A stretch of DNA of 64,000 bases from DASRWI01 sp035654655 (GCA_035654655.1 DASRWI010000010.1:124001-188000); one strand, 5' to 3'; shown: positions 42,526 through 51,865, counted from the stretch's first letter. Notes: generated by a model not told the origin, from the sequence alone. Numbers and translations: made by a program.

Positions 42526-43818
42526 TTGGATATTGCATGGCATTCTAAATTAATTGCTTTAATAATATTATTCTTATTATATGCTTTTATATCCAGTTCC
42601 GAAGTAGCTTTGTTTTCTTTGGACAAACGTCTTCTCAAAACTCAGCTTAATAACAATCCTTTAATATGCAGGTATTTAACATACCTGCTTGATTTTCCAC
42701 GCCGACTTCTTGTTACAATTCTTATTTCAAGTACACTTGTAAGTGTTACTGTTTCTATTATTGCAGTATCAATTACTATAGATATTTCAAATACATTTAA
42801 TTTAAATACTAATCTTCTATTAACTATTCAAATAATAATATTGACAATACTTGTTGTATTATTTGGTGAACTTATACCAAAAGTTCTTGGCTCTCGAGAA
42901 CCGATTAAAGTAGCAAAATATTCTGCAATACCTTTTTATTGGATAAATGTAATCTTTTATCCAATTGCTGAAACTTTAACTGAACTCATAAAATTATCAG
43001 TTTCAAAAATGAAATTAAATAAAACAAAATCTGCAATATTGCCGGAAGAATTAAGCGAACTTGCAGACCTTAGCCACGAAAGGGGTACAATCATTGAAGA
43101 GGAGCACGGATTAATAAATAGCATAGTCAGTTTTAGAAGCGTTGCTGTTCACGAAATCATGACTCCGAGAGTGGATATGATATCCATTTCTAAGGACAGT
43201 GACTTTGATGATTTAGTCCAGGTTATTACTTCTACAGGTCATAGCAGAATTCCATTGTATGATGATGACCTTGATGAAATTATAGGAATTATTTATGCAA
43301 AAGATGTGCTTCCTTATATTCAGGATGAAAAGAAAAAGAAAGAATTATCTTTAGAAAAATTAAAAAGAAATGCTATGTTTATCCCAAGAACCAAGATGAT
43401 AAATGATTTGATGCTTGAGTTCCAGGAAAAGAAAATGCATATTGCAATTGTTGTTGATGAATATGGCGGTACTGAAGGGTTAATAACGCTTGAAGATATC
43501 ATTGAAGAAATTATTGGTGAAATTAGGGATGAGTATGATAAAGAGGAGCCTTCTTTTATAAAGTTAAATGATAGCTCTTATATGGTGAAAGGTAAACTTT
43601 CTGTTGATGAATTGAATGACCTATTAGAAACTAAAATTGATATAGAAGATAATGATTTTGAAACCTTAGGTGGACTTATTTTTAGTACAGCTGGAAGTAT
43701 ACCTAAAGAAGGTTATTCTTTTATACTACAAAATCATAAATTTACAGTTAAAGAAATTTTAAAAAAGCGAATAGAAAAAGTCTTAATAGAAAAATTACCA
43801 TCGGAAAATAATGCGTAA
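42526..43818 (+). CDS. CNNM/CorC-family membrane protein (GldE-like)
   Basis: A 430-residue inner-membrane protein. Four membrane segments in a DUF21/CNNM domain (about 8-165) are followed by a CBS pair (EIMTPRVDMISI, about 205-320, with IVVDEYGGTEGLITLEDIIEEIIG) and a C-terminal CorC/HlyC domain (about 345-425). Members transport or sense Mg2+ or Co2+; the order matches GldE of gliding Bacteroidota, and no other gliding gene is adjacent, so that name is not assigned. The start is TTG because no in-frame ATG precedes the first membrane segment; AAGGAA lies 10-11 bases upstream. The stop overlaps the next gene by 8 bases. Confidence 0.86.
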   Translation: MDIAWHSKLIALIILFLLYAFISSSEVALFSLDKRLLKTQLNNNPLICRYLTYLLDFPRRLLVTILISSTLVSVTVSIIAVSITIDISNTFNLNTNLLLTIQIIILTILVVLFGELIPKVLGSREPIKVAKYSAIPFYWINVIFYPIAETLTELIKLSVSKMKLNKTKSAILPEELSELADLSHERGTIIEEEHGLINSIVSFRSVAVHEIMTPRVDMISISKDSDFDDLVQVITSTGHSRIPLYDDDLDEIIGIIYAKDVLPYIQDEKKKKELSLEKLKRNAMFIPRTKMINDLMLEFQEKKMHIAIVVDEYGGTEGLITLEDIIEEIIGEIRDEYDKEEPSFIKLNDSSYMVKGKLSVDELNDLLETKIDIEDNDFETLGGLIFSTAGSIPKEGYSFILQNHKFTVKEILKKRIEKVLIEKLPSENNA

Positions 43819-44176
43819 AGGTTGTTTCATAAAAATGGTAGTAGTGGTAACAATAATTGTTGCTGCAATTGTTTATTTGGTAAAAAACAATACTATAAAT
43901 TTATATAGTCTTTTTTCATCGAAAATTAAGGAAGAGTTCAAACAAAATTTTGATAGTAGTTATGTGAATATCTTAAATAAAGGTACTGCTGATAGTCTTA
44001 GAACTATGCTAAATGCAAGACTTGATGAGGTTAAAAATTTTAATGACATACAGAACCATGATTTTAATGAATTTCTTACTTACTTTAAGATGTCATCAAA
44101 AGATAGCTTAATAGATAGCGTTGAATTTAATAACTTAAAGAATATTTTAGAAAATGAAAGACCAAAGAAAAAGTGA
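43811..44176 (+). CDS. Small single-pass membrane protein of unknown function
   Basis: A 121-residue protein I do not recognise. One membrane segment (about residues 8-24, MVVVVTIIVAAIVYLVK) is followed by a mostly helical, charged region (about 30-121) with no known motif. It overlaps the CNNM gene by 8 bases and the MCE gene by 23 bases, so it lies inside a tightly packed operon and is probably real. The tight coupling to the MCE gene suggests a role at the envelope, but this is context only. Confidence 0.7.
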   Translation: MRKGCFIKMVVVVTIIVAAIVYLVKNNTINLYSLFSSKIKEEFKQNFDSSYVNILNKGTADSLRTMLNARLDEVKNFNDIQNHDFNEFLTYFKMSSKDSLIDSVEFNNLKNILENERPKKK

Positions 44177-45068
44177 AATAAAAGTAGGAATAATGGTCAT
44201 AGTTGGACTAATTATTTTTATTTGGATTTTTGGGTGGGCTAAAAACTTTAGTCTAAAATCAGATGAAAAACATCTGACTATTAAATTTGATGATGTTGCA
44301 GGATTGGAAGTTGGTGATAATGTAACTATTAATGGTGTAAGAAAAGGTTATGTTGAGGATTTTAATGTACACTCTGAAGATGTACTTGTAAAAGTTAAAC
44401 TTGATCCAGATGTGGATTTAAGAGAAGACGCAGTGTTTGCTGTTAGCATGCTTGACCTTATGGGTGGGAAGAAGGTTGATATTAAACCTGGTATATCAAA
44501 GAAAAATTTAGACTATAATAAAATACAATATGGTGTTTTTAATGCTGATATTCCATTTGTAATGTCAATGGCAGGCTCCTTAAACAAAGATCTTCCTGAT
44601 ATTATGAATGATGTAAAAAAGTCTTTGCAGTCTCTTAATACTTACCTTAATGATGAAAGATTAAATAAAGAAATAAGAAATTCTGTTTCTAACTTGTCTG
44701 AAATTACTGACAAGCTAAACATATTGATTTCTGAAAACAGAACTAATATCAACAGATTATCTAACAATAGTGTAAAACTTACAGATGATGCCATAAGTTT
44801 TCTCAATGAAAATAGACAGAATATGTCCACTGCATTAAATGATATAAATAAAGTTATTATTCAGGCTGATAGTCTGTTAAGAAAAATAAATTCAATTGTA
44901 TCTGAAACTACAGAACGAAATAATAATATGGGTAAACTTTTGTATGACGAACAAGTATTTAACGACTTAAAAGAAACCCTTATTCAGGCAAAAGAATTAA
45001 CAAAAATTATTAATGAACAATTAAAAACAGGCGGTTTAAAAGTAGATGCAGACGTCGATATTTTCTAA
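44154..45068 (+). CDS. MCE-family (MlaD-like) lipid-transport protein
   Basis: A 304-residue protein with one N-terminal membrane segment (about 11-27) and an MCE domain (about 35-115: LTIKFDDVAGLEVGDNVTINGVRKGYVEDF). The rest is a long helical region with repeated N-L-S/I heptad-like spacing (about 140-290), as in periplasm-spanning MlaD/PqiB-type proteins that carry phospholipids between membranes. No MlaE permease or MlaF ATPase gene is visible here; they may lie elsewhere. It overlaps both neighbours and so is likely translated together with the upstream membrane protein and ggt. Confidence 0.87.
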   Translation: MKDQRKSEIKVGIMVIVGLIIFIWIFGWAKNFSLKSDEKHLTIKFDDVAGLEVGDNVTINGVRKGYVEDFNVHSEDVLVKVKLDPDVDLREDAVFAVSMLDLMGGKKVDIKPGISKKNLDYNKIQYGVFNADIPFVMSMAGSLNKDLPDIMNDVKKSLQSLNTYLNDERLNKEIRNSVSNLSEITDKLNILISENRTNINRLSNNSVKLTDDAISFLNENRQNMSTALNDINKVIIQADSLLRKINSIVSETTERNNNMGKLLYDEQVFNDLKETLIQAKELTKIINEQLKTGGLKVDADVDIF

Positions 45069-46737
45069 ATTGTTTTTAGCTTTATGTTTATTAAACATAA
45101 CTATTACTGCCCAATCACCTGACCCTGTAAGAGGGAGAAACGGGATGGTTGTTTCTGCAAGTGAACTGGCATCTAAAGTTGGTTTACATATTTTGAAACA
45201 GGGAGGAAATGCAGTTGATGCTGCAGTTGCAGTTGGTTTTGCATTAGCTGTTACTTATCCCGCTGCAGGCAATATTGGTGGTGGCGGATTTATGGTAATT
45301 CATACTAAAGAAGGGAAAGATATAACCATAGATTATAGAGAAAAGGCTCCACTCACTGCATTTAAAGATATGTATCTTGATAAAGAGGGAAATGTTATTC
45401 CCGGTATGAGTGAAAATGGTGTTACATCTGCTGGAGTTCCGGGTTCTGTTGCCGGACTTATCTATGCTTTGGAAAAATATGGTACAATGAAATTAGCTGA
45501 TGTTATCCAGCCGGCAATAAATCTTGCCTCTGATGGTTTCCCTTTAGATTTCAGATTAGCTCAATCTTTTAATTACACCTTTCAAAATACCACTCATAAA
45601 TCATCTCATAAAGTATTTACAAAAAACGGTTCTAATTGGAATGAAGGTGATATTTTCAAACAGCCTGACCTCGGAAAAACATTAACACTTATTAAGGAAA
45701 AAGGCGTAGATGGATTTTATAAAGGTACTGTTGCTGAACTAATTGCAAAACAAGTTAAACAGGATGGTGGATTTATTTCATTAGAAGATTTAGCCAGATA
45801 TAATGTTATTGAAAGAAATCCATTAAAAGGTTCTTACAAAGGATATGAAATTATTTCCATGCCACCACCAAGTTCAGGTGGAGTTGCCTTAATTGAATTG
45901 CTCAATATTATTGAGAATAAAAAATTTAACAAAGATGAATGGAATAGCAGTGAGTACGTTCAATATTTAGTTGAAGCAATGAAGTATGTTTATGCTGACA
46001 GGTCCGAGTACTTGGGTGACCCGGATTTTTACAAAGTACCTGTTGATGAATTAACTTCAAAAAATTATGCAAAGAATATTTTTAATAGAATAAAACCTAA
46101 CAGTGTTGATTCTGTTTATTTGCTAAAAGAAATTCCTGCTTTTCAATATGAAAGTAAAGAAACAACTCATTACTCAGTTTATGATGCTGAAGGAAATGCA
46201 GTAAGTACTACAACAACAATAAATTCAGGATTTGGTTCTAAAGTAGTTGTGGATGGTGCAGGATTTTTATTGAATAATGAAATGGATGATTTTGTCTCTA
46301 AACCTGGAGTGCCAAATCAATTTGGATTGTTAGGGAATGAAGCTAATTCTATACAACCTCAAAAAAGAATGTTGAGTTCAATGACTCCAACTATCGTTTT
46401 GAAAAACAATAAACCTTATCTTATTGTTGGTTCACCGGGTGGTTCTACTATTATTACTGCTGTATTGCAGACAATTATGAATGTAATTGATTTTGATATG
46501 GATATTCAAGAAGCAATTGATGCTCCACGTTTTCATCATCAATGGTTTCCAAATTATATTACATATGAAAGATACAGTTTAAGCAAAGATACCAGGGATG
46601 TTTTGGAAAGTTATGGACAAAAAATAGGTGACATAACTGAACTGGGTAGAGTTGAAGGAATAATGATTGATCAAGATAGTAAGTTAATTTATGGTGCAAC
46701 TGACCCAAGAGGAAATGGTTCAGCAGAAGGATATTAA
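45046..46737 (+). CDS. ggt: Gamma-glutamyltranspeptidase
   Basis: A 563-residue exported Ntn-hydrolase that cleaves gamma-glutamyl bonds, for example in glutathione. A signal peptide (about 1-21) is followed by GRNGMVVSASELASKVGLHIL. The autocleavage site is KET|THYSV with nucleophile Thr373, and the small subunit carries GNAVSTTTTINSGFGS and the GSPGGSTIITAV oxyanion loop. Length and order match bacterial GGT precursors. The start overlaps the MCE gene by 23 bases. acpS starts 1 base after its stop. Confidence 0.95.
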   Translation: MQTSIFSKLFLALCLLNITITAQSPDPVRGRNGMVVSASELASKVGLHILKQGGNAVDAAVAVGFALAVTYPAAGNIGGGGFMVIHTKEGKDITIDYREKAPLTAFKDMYLDKEGNVIPGMSENGVTSAGVPGSVAGLIYALEKYGTMKLADVIQPAINLASDGFPLDFRLAQSFNYTFQNTTHKSSHKVFTKNGSNWNEGDIFKQPDLGKTLTLIKEKGVDGFYKGTVAELIAKQVKQDGGFISLEDLARYNVIERNPLKGSYKGYEIISMPPPSSGGVALIELLNIIENKKFNKDEWNSSEYVQYLVEAMKYVYADRSEYLGDPDFYKVPVDELTSKNYAKNIFNRIKPNSVDSVYLLKEIPAFQYESKETTHYSVYDAEGNAVSTTTTINSGFGSKVVVDGAGFLLNNEMDDFVSKPGVPNQFGLLGNEANSIQPQKRMLSSMTPTIVLKNNKPYLIVGSPGGSTIITAVLQTIMNVIDFDMDIQEAIDAPRFHHQWFPNYITYERYSLSKDTRDVLESYGQKIGDITELGRVEGIMIDQDSKLIYGATDPRGNGSAEGY

Positions 46738-46738
46738 T

Positions 46739-47116
46739 ATGATAATAGGAATTGGAATTGACATTATAGAAATTGAAAGAATTAAAGACAGCATAGATAG
46801 ATTTGGCGATGCATTTTTAAAAAAAATTTATACTCAATTAGAATTGGATTATTGTCAAAGTAAGAGTAATAAGTATCAACATTTTGCAGCAAGATTTGCC
46901 GCCAAAGAAGCAGTTGCAAAAGCTTTAGCAACTGGATGGAACAAAGAATTTAGCTGGCAACACGTAGAAATATCTAATGAACCATCTGGTATGCCTATAG
47001 TAGAATTAAAGGGACCACTTGCTGCGTTTCTTCATCCCGATAAGCAGTTAAAAATATCTATGAGCCATTCAAGAGATAATGTAGCTTGCGTGGCGATTAT
47101 CTATAAAGAAGGATAA
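46739..47116 (+). CDS. acpS: Holo-[acyl-carrier-protein] synthase
   Basis: A 125-residue enzyme that transfers 4'-phosphopantetheine from CoA to acyl carrier protein. It begins IIGIGIDIIEIERIKDSI (the GIGIDIVEI motif with the Mg-binding Asp) and has the second conserved block YQHFAARFAAKEAVAKAL. The frame is open further upstream, inside ggt, but the family start and length fit the ATG at 46739. It is the last gene of a packed series beginning at the CNNM gene. Confidence 0.95.
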   Translation: MIIGIGIDIIEIERIKDSIDRFGDAFLKKIYTQLELDYCQSKSNKYQHFAARFAAKEAVAKALATGWNKEFSWQHVEISNEPSGMPIVELKGPLAAFLHPDKQLKISMSHSRDNVACVAIIYKEG

Positions 47117-47212
47117 TTATTTTACAATCTCTAAGGCACAATTTTCTAGTTGATATTGTTGTTATAAAATTATATTTTATTTAGTTGTCAAACAGGCAAA
47201 TATTGGAGGTTA

Positions 47213-47749
47213 GTCTTCGAATCGGATAAACGTGTAAATGGTAAGTTAAATGCAAAAGTTCTAATTCTTAATCAGAGCTATGAACCTTTAACTGTATGTA
47301 CTATTAAGAAAGCAATAATTTTAATAGTATTAGGGAAAGCGGATTTAGTTTTTGATGATAAGAGAAAAGCAGTTCATACAGTATCCAAGTCTTATCCCTG
47401 GCCCAGCATCATCAAATTAAGCAGCTACGTTAGTGTTCCCTATAAAAAAGTTGTCCTTACCCGCAAAAATATTTTACGAAGGGATTCGTATAGATGTGGA
47501 TATTGCGGAAGAAGTGATTTGCCTTTGACGATAGACCATGTTGTTCCCAGAGCAAAAGGTGGAGTTGATTCCTGGGAAAATCTAATCTGCGCATGTGTTT
47601 CCTGCAATAATAGAAAAGGTGATAAACTGCCTGAAGAAGCAAATATGAAGCTAACGTACAAACCTTTCAAACCAAGTCATATTCTGTTTATAAAGAATGT
47701 TGTAGGTAAATTAGATGATAATTGGAAACCCTATTTATATTTATCTTGA
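47213..47749 (+). CDS. HNH endonuclease-family protein with no canonical start codon
   Basis: The frame is open from 47168 to the TAA at 47747-47749, and its protein has all parts of a small HNH family common in bacteria: NAKVLILNQSYEPLTVCTIKKAIILIVLGKADLV at the N-terminus, then RRDSYRCGYCG, LTIDHVVPRAKGGVDSWENL and CVSCNNRKGDKLPEEA. The two Cys pairs and the DHV...N residues form the HNH site. There is no ATG, GTG or TTG in frame before residue 102. A strong GGAGG at 47205-47209 points to a start near 47213-47218, where only GTC/TTC codons lie. The left boundary is therefore approximate. It may use a rare start or carry a one-base indel (an out-of-frame ATG lies at 47250). Confidence 0.72.
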   Translation, partial: VFESDKRVNGKLNAKVLILNQSYEPLTVCTIKKAIILIVLGKADLVFDDKRKAVHTVSKSYPWPSIIKLSSYVSVPYKKVVLTRKNILRRDSYRCGYCGRSDLPLTIDHVVPRAKGGVDSWENLICACVSCNNRKGDKLPEEANMKLTYKPFKPSHILFIKNVVGKLDDNWKPYLYLS

Positions 47750-47765
47750 TACAAATAAGAAATTA

Positions 47766-47803
47766 AAAAAAACGTTCCAATGCCATAGCAGAGGAACGTT
47801 TTT
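47766..47803. terminator. Bidirectional terminator between HNH and nagB genes
   Basis: Stem AAAAACGTTCC/GGAACGTTTTT with a 14-nt loop, flanked by A and T runs, between two convergent genes. Confidence 0.88.
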
Positions 47804-47806
47804 AGT

Positions 47807-48619
47807 TTAAACCAATAATGTTTCAGGATTTAAATGGGGAGCTTCGATATCTTTAAAATATTTTACTGTCCCAACTTTTAATTCATAAGTAGAAGATTCA
47901 TCGCAAACAATTATGCCTTTAGGATGAAGTTGAAGGGCACTCACTGTCCACATATGATTTACTCCTTCCTCAACCACTTTTGCTAATGCTCGTGCTTTGT
48001 TTAAGCCGCTAATGATAATAAGTACTTCATGAGCATCAAGAACTGTTTTTACACCTACTGTTAGAGCAGTCTTAGGAACTTTATTTATATCATTATCGAA
48101 AAATCTTGAATTGGCAATGATAGTATCCATCGTTAAAGTTTTAACTCTGGTTAAAGAACCCAAGGAGGACGCAGGTTCATTAAAAGCTATATGACCGTCG
48201 GGACCAATACCACCAACAAATAAATTAATCCCTCCAGCTTTCTGAATTTTAGTTTCGTACTCTTCACATTCTTTATGTAAATCCTTAGCATTACCATTAA
48301 GGATGTTTACATTTGATTTATCAATATCTATGTGATTGAAGAAATTATTGAACATAAAAGAATGATAGCTTTCTGGATGGTCTACAGGAAGAGCAACATA
48401 TTCATCCATATTAAAAGTTTTAACGGACTTAAAAGAAACAACATTCTTTTTATTAAGTTCAATTAATTCTTTATACATTCCAAGAGGGGAAGAACCGGTA
48501 GGAAGACCAAGAACAAAGTTTCTCTCCTTTGTTGGTTTAAAATCATTTATAGATTTTGCAACATAGTTAGCAGCCCATTTGGAAACTAAGTTGTAATTAT
48601 CTTGAATTATTAATCTCAT
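47807..48619 (-). CDS. nagB: Glucosamine-6-phosphate deaminase
   Basis: A 270-residue aldose-ketose isomerase/deaminase turning glucosamine-6-phosphate into fructose-6-phosphate and ammonia. It has GLPTGSSPLGMYKELIELNK near residue 38, TFNMDEYVALPVDHPESYHSFM (catalytic Asp region), FVGGIGPDGHIAFNEP and SRVKTLT-like text (LTRVKTLTMDTIIANSRFF). Length matches the family. GGAGG lies 7 bases before the ATG on the minus strand. nagA lies 5 kb away on the other strand, so N-acetylglucosamine use is encoded in two places in this window. Confidence 0.96.
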   Translation of the reverse strand: MRLIIQDNYNLVSKWAANYVAKSINDFKPTKERNFVLGLPTGSSPLGMYKELIELNKKNVVSFKSVKTFNMDEYVALPVDHPESYHSFMFNNFFNHIDIDKSNVNILNGNAKDLHKECEEYETKIQKAGGINLFVGGIGPDGHIAFNEPASSLGSLTRVKTLTMDTIIANSRFFDNDINKVPKTALTVGVKTVLDAHEVLIIISGLNKARALAKVVEEGVNHMWTVSALQLHPKGIIVCDESSTYELKVGTVKYFKDIEAPHLNPETLLV

Positions 48620-48683
48620 ATAACCTCCGGTTAGAAAAAAATATAATAACCAAAATTAGACATTTAAATATATAAACTCAAAA

Positions 48684-48815
48684 TGATATTGCTTAAGTAG
48701 CGGTTCATCGAGTGTTTTTCGAGAGAAGCGAGAAAAATGTATCGAGATGCCGCAATGATATCGCTCAAGTCTTCTCGATACAATTCCGACAAGTCGAAAT
48801 CACTCGAAGTATTTC
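48684..48815. repeat. REP-like intergenic palindromic repeat
   Basis: Nested inverted repeats: TCGAGTG (48708-48714) with CACTCGA (48801-48807), and TGTATCGAGA (48738-48747) with TCTCGATACA (48773-48782). A direct repeat ATGATATTGCTTAAG / ATGATATCGCTCAAG lies at 48683 and 48756. It fills the gap between nagB and the NFACT gene. The CTCGATAC-type core resembles intergenic repeats found in many Bacteroidota genomes. It could act as the NFACT terminator or as a mobile REP element. Confidence 0.65.
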
Positions 48816-48821
48816 GCTAAG

Positions 48822-50435
48822 TTATTCAACATATTCAACATTTGCAGGAATTTCAGGTTCAACAATTACAACTGATTCTTTCATCAATGCAACTTTACCG
48901 GGTTCCATTCCTTTTCTTTTAACAACATATTTTTTAAAAGTATAAGATACTGGGACCATACCTGCTGTTTTTGCCTTACTATGATATGCTGCTAATGAAG
49001 CAGCTTTTTTTATAATATTCTTAGGAACTACTTCTTTTGAATTGTCTATCCTTAACACAACGTGAGAACCGGGGACACTCTTAGCGTGGAACCATAAATC
49101 ATTTTGTTTTGCAAAACTTGTTGTTAGAAGGTCATTGTTCTTACTGTCCTTACCTACATAAACGTTATACTTACCTTCAATTATGTAATGCTTAAATTTA
49201 TCTTTTAAATCTTCCTTCTTATTTTCATTTGAATCCATTTTTATCCTGAGGTTATTAAATAATTTTTTATAATCTTCCAGAACAGTAATCTTTTTAAAAT
49301 CTTCGAATAAAAACTTTACTTCTTCATATTTTTGAATAGTTCTGATATAAAGGAATTGTGCCTGCTCAATTATCTTCTTTTCGTTTTTAGATTTATCAAA
49401 ATATGAAGAAATATTTCCTTTAGGGTCTAATTCCGGATTTAACTTAACTTTAAGTATCTGATTAGAATTATAAATATCTTCCAATTCGATAAAGGACATT
49501 CCCTTCTTCAATTTATAAATATTTATTAAAAGTAAATTTGCAATCTTATTATACTCTTCAGACCTGTCTATCTTTTCAGCGGTGGAACGTAAATTATTTA
49601 TTTTATCTGCAAGTTTATCGAGTTCATTTAATAGATGTTTTTCAATTCTCTTCTTATAAAGATTTATTGTTTCCTGTTTGTAAATCGATTTGAAGAAATC
49701 TTTCAATGCCTGAACATAAGATTCAAACTCAACTTTGTTTGTAAATGGGAAAATATGAAATCCACCAGCAGAAATTCTTATGCTCCCATCATCGTCATTT
49801 ATGTATGCTGCAATATTATCATTAAGAATCGAATGGATGATTTTATTTATTTCATCAATTACTTTGTCTTTATCAAAATATTCTAACCTGGTTTTCACTT
49901 CAAGAATAACTTCTTTTCCAAGAAAAGGGAATTCTTTATTAAGCATATTAAAATCATTCGAGGCAATTTCATCAAAAATATAAATTCTACTATTTGAATA
50001 ACTAAAACTATTTATTTCCTTAATTGAATCTGCTAAATAATTTTCTTCAGATTTTAGGAAAGCAGAGTATTCATTTTTGGATTCGCAAAATATATTTGTT
50101 CTATTACCTCTAATTTGAAAATATAATTCACCCGATGATGCCGTTATTTTAATAACTCTTTCATTATGTGCAATTTCAATATTTTTAATAATGCTATTGT
50201 GAAGTGAAGGGAATAGGGATATAGTGTTTTTTTTAGCTCGACTGTATTTATCTTTGATTAAGATATAAGGGCGATTTTGATCAACAGATATTTCCAAAAA
50301 GATATTTTCCTCAGTACCAAGAGATATGATGAGCCTGTTCTTCTCCTGCGTGAAAATATCGTTTATAACTAAATTATTAATTATATCCTTACTTTCACAG
50401 ACAAACCTTCGAAGCAGAAAATAATTTTTATACAT
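48822..50435 (-). CDS. NFACT-family protein (RqcH/Rqc2-like)
   Basis: A 537-residue protein of the NFACT (fibronectin-binding A-like) family, whose bacterial member RqcH adds alanine tails to nascent chains on stalled 50S subunits. The N-terminal domain opens YKNYFLLRRFVCESKDIINN, a long coiled coil spans about 270-420, and the C-terminal NFACT-R domain has YNVYVGKDSKNNDLLTTSFAKQNDLWFHAKSVPGSHVVL followed by AASLAAYHSKAKTAGMVPVSYTFKKYVVKRKGMEPGKV. Length and order fit. The ATG has no clear SD. Downstream is the palindromic repeat at 48.7 kb. Confidence 0.88.
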   Translation of the reverse strand: MYKNYFLLRRFVCESKDIINNLVINDIFTQEKNRLIISLGTEENIFLEISVDQNRPYILIKDKYSRAKKNTISLFPSLHNSIIKNIEIAHNERVIKITASSGELYFQIRGNRTNIFCESKNEYSAFLKSEENYLADSIKEINSFSYSNSRIYIFDEIASNDFNMLNKEFPFLGKEVILEVKTRLEYFDKDKVIDEINKIIHSILNDNIAAYINDDDGSIRISAGGFHIFPFTNKVEFESYVQALKDFFKSIYKQETINLYKKRIEKHLLNELDKLADKINNLRSTAEKIDRSEEYNKIANLLLINIYKLKKGMSFIELEDIYNSNQILKVKLNPELDPKGNISSYFDKSKNEKKIIEQAQFLYIRTIQKYEEVKFLFEDFKKITVLEDYKKLFNNLRIKMDSNENKKEDLKDKFKHYIIEGKYNVYVGKDSKNNDLLTTSFAKQNDLWFHAKSVPGSHVVLRIDNSKEVVPKNIIKKAASLAAYHSKAKTAGMVPVSYTFKKYVVKRKGMEPGKVALMKESVVIVEPEIPANVEYVE

Positions 50436-50550
50436 AAATCTTTAAACTTTATCTTTCCTCTTTAAATTAAAATCAATAATTTAATTGTAACTAAAAATAT
50501 CCTTTAATATTTTTAATTTCAAATAACTCATTCAAATGGAATAGTACATA

Positions 50551-51813
50551 ATGAAATTACAAGAAATAATATCAGGATTTAAGAAATCATTTTGGGTAGC
50601 TAATATAATGGAGCTTTTCGAAAGATTAGCTTATTATGGGCAATTAGCCATTTTAGCTGTGTTTTTAAAAGATGAACTTAAATTCAGTGTTAATGAAGTG
50701 GGTTCTCTTACTTCAATTTTTGGAGGTTTAATCTACTTCCTTCCAATTTTTGCAGGTGCAATAGCAGATAAGATTGGATTTAAGAAATCTTTTACAATAG
50801 CATTCTCTGTCCTTGCTTTAGGATATTTCCTAATTGGCTCCACAGGAATCGCACCATTTTCTTCTTTCTACACAAAGGAGAACTTGTATCCTGTGTTGGT
50901 TGTAATTCTTGTTTTTACAGCAATGGGAGGTTCTTTTATTAAACCTTCTGTATTGGGGACCATTTCACTTACATCATCTCACGAGACTAAATCTATAGGT
51001 TATGCAATTTATTATTGGTTAGTCAACATTGGTGGCGCAGTAGGTCCATTTGTTGCACTACTTGTTCGTCAATCAATAGGAATAGAAAAAGTTTATTTGG
51101 TATCAGCAATTAGCTGCGGATTAATGCTTTTATCAACTATATTTATTTTTAAGGAACCTGAAACCATTGGAGGAGATAACGAACCTAAGAAATCATTTAA
51201 GCAGGTTTTTGTTGACCTTGTTTTAGTATTAAAAAATTTCAGGTTTATTGTTTTTTTATTAATCTTTTCTTTATTCTGGTTAATGTTCTGGCAAAATTAT
51301 ATTATTGTTCCTTTATTTATAACAGATTTTATAAGCAAAGATGCTCCATTTGAAATAATTTCTTCTGCAGGTGCATGGGGTATTATTGCATTACAATTGC
51401 CAGTAAACTTTTTAACAAAAAGATTAAAACCAACTACTGCAATAGTAACAGGATTTGCAATTGCATCTCTAACCTGGTTTATAATTTTATTAAATCCAAC
51501 TATCCCAATGTTCATAGCCGGAGTTGTTGTTTTATCAATTGGTGAAATGACTCAAGCACCTCGATATTATGAATATATTGCTGACCTCGCTCCAAAAGGG
51601 CAAACTGCTTTATTCCAGGGATATTCCTTTTTACCAATAGCGATTGGATGGTTGTTAGGCGGAAATTTAGGTGGATGGTTATATGACAATTATGGTAAAT
51701 CAGCTGATACAGCTCATGTAATTTTTATAGTTTTATTTGGTATAGGTGTACTTGCAACTTTATTAATGTGGGCATATACTGTTTACATCAATAAAAGACC
51801 TACTATTAAATAA
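50551..51813 (+). CDS. POT-family (proton-dependent oligopeptide-like) MFS transporter
   Basis: A 420-residue inner-membrane transporter with about 12 membrane segments. The first segment has MELFERLAYYGQLAILAVFL, a close match to the E-x-x-E-R-F-x-Y-Y-G motif of POT/PTR2 peptide transporters. It continues with FAGAIADKIGFKKSFTIAF and GGSFIKPSVLGTISL. POT members import di- and tripeptides with protons, but the short length and missing extra loop helices make the substrate uncertain. It is a single gene; the PASTA gene downstream has its own promoter. Confidence 0.85.
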   Translation: MKLQEIISGFKKSFWVANIMELFERLAYYGQLAILAVFLKDELKFSVNEVGSLTSIFGGLIYFLPIFAGAIADKIGFKKSFTIAFSVLALGYFLIGSTGIAPFSSFYTKENLYPVLVVILVFTAMGGSFIKPSVLGTISLTSSHETKSIGYAIYYWLVNIGGAVGPFVALLVRQSIGIEKVYLVSAISCGLMLLSTIFIFKEPETIGGDNEPKKSFKQVFVDLVLVLKNFRFIVFLLIFSLFWLMFWQNYIIVPLFITDFISKDAPFEIISSAGAWGIIALQLPVNFLTKRLKPTTAIVTGFAIASLTWFIILLNPTIPMFIAGVVVLSIGEMTQAPRYYEYIADLAPKGQTALFQGYSFLPIAIGWLLGGNLGGWLYDNYGKSADTAHVIFIVLFGIGVLATLLMWAYTVYINKRPTIK

Positions 51814-51833
51814 ATGACATCACTAGTACATAT

Positions 51834-51865
51834 TTTGTTCAAAACTTAGGTATTTAATATATTTG
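51834..51865 (+). promoter_or_regulatory. Promoter of the PASTA-rpe-nagA operon, predicted leaderless
   Basis: TTTG (51834-51837), 20 bases, then TATATTTG (51858-51865), a full match to the Bacteroidota consensus. The ATG at 51870 begins only 4 bases after the box, so the predicted transcript starts at or near the start codon. Confidence 0.6.

Noticed and set aside
46691..46738. Longer acpS start inside ggt
   Set aside because: The extra 16 residues do not fit the family; AcpS begins at the ATG at 46739.
47766..47803. TGCCATAGCA in the terminator loop looked like half of a double-hairpin element
   Set aside because: Only one imperfect hairpin is present, no TCCC/GGGA stem follows, and the site is a normal terminator loop.
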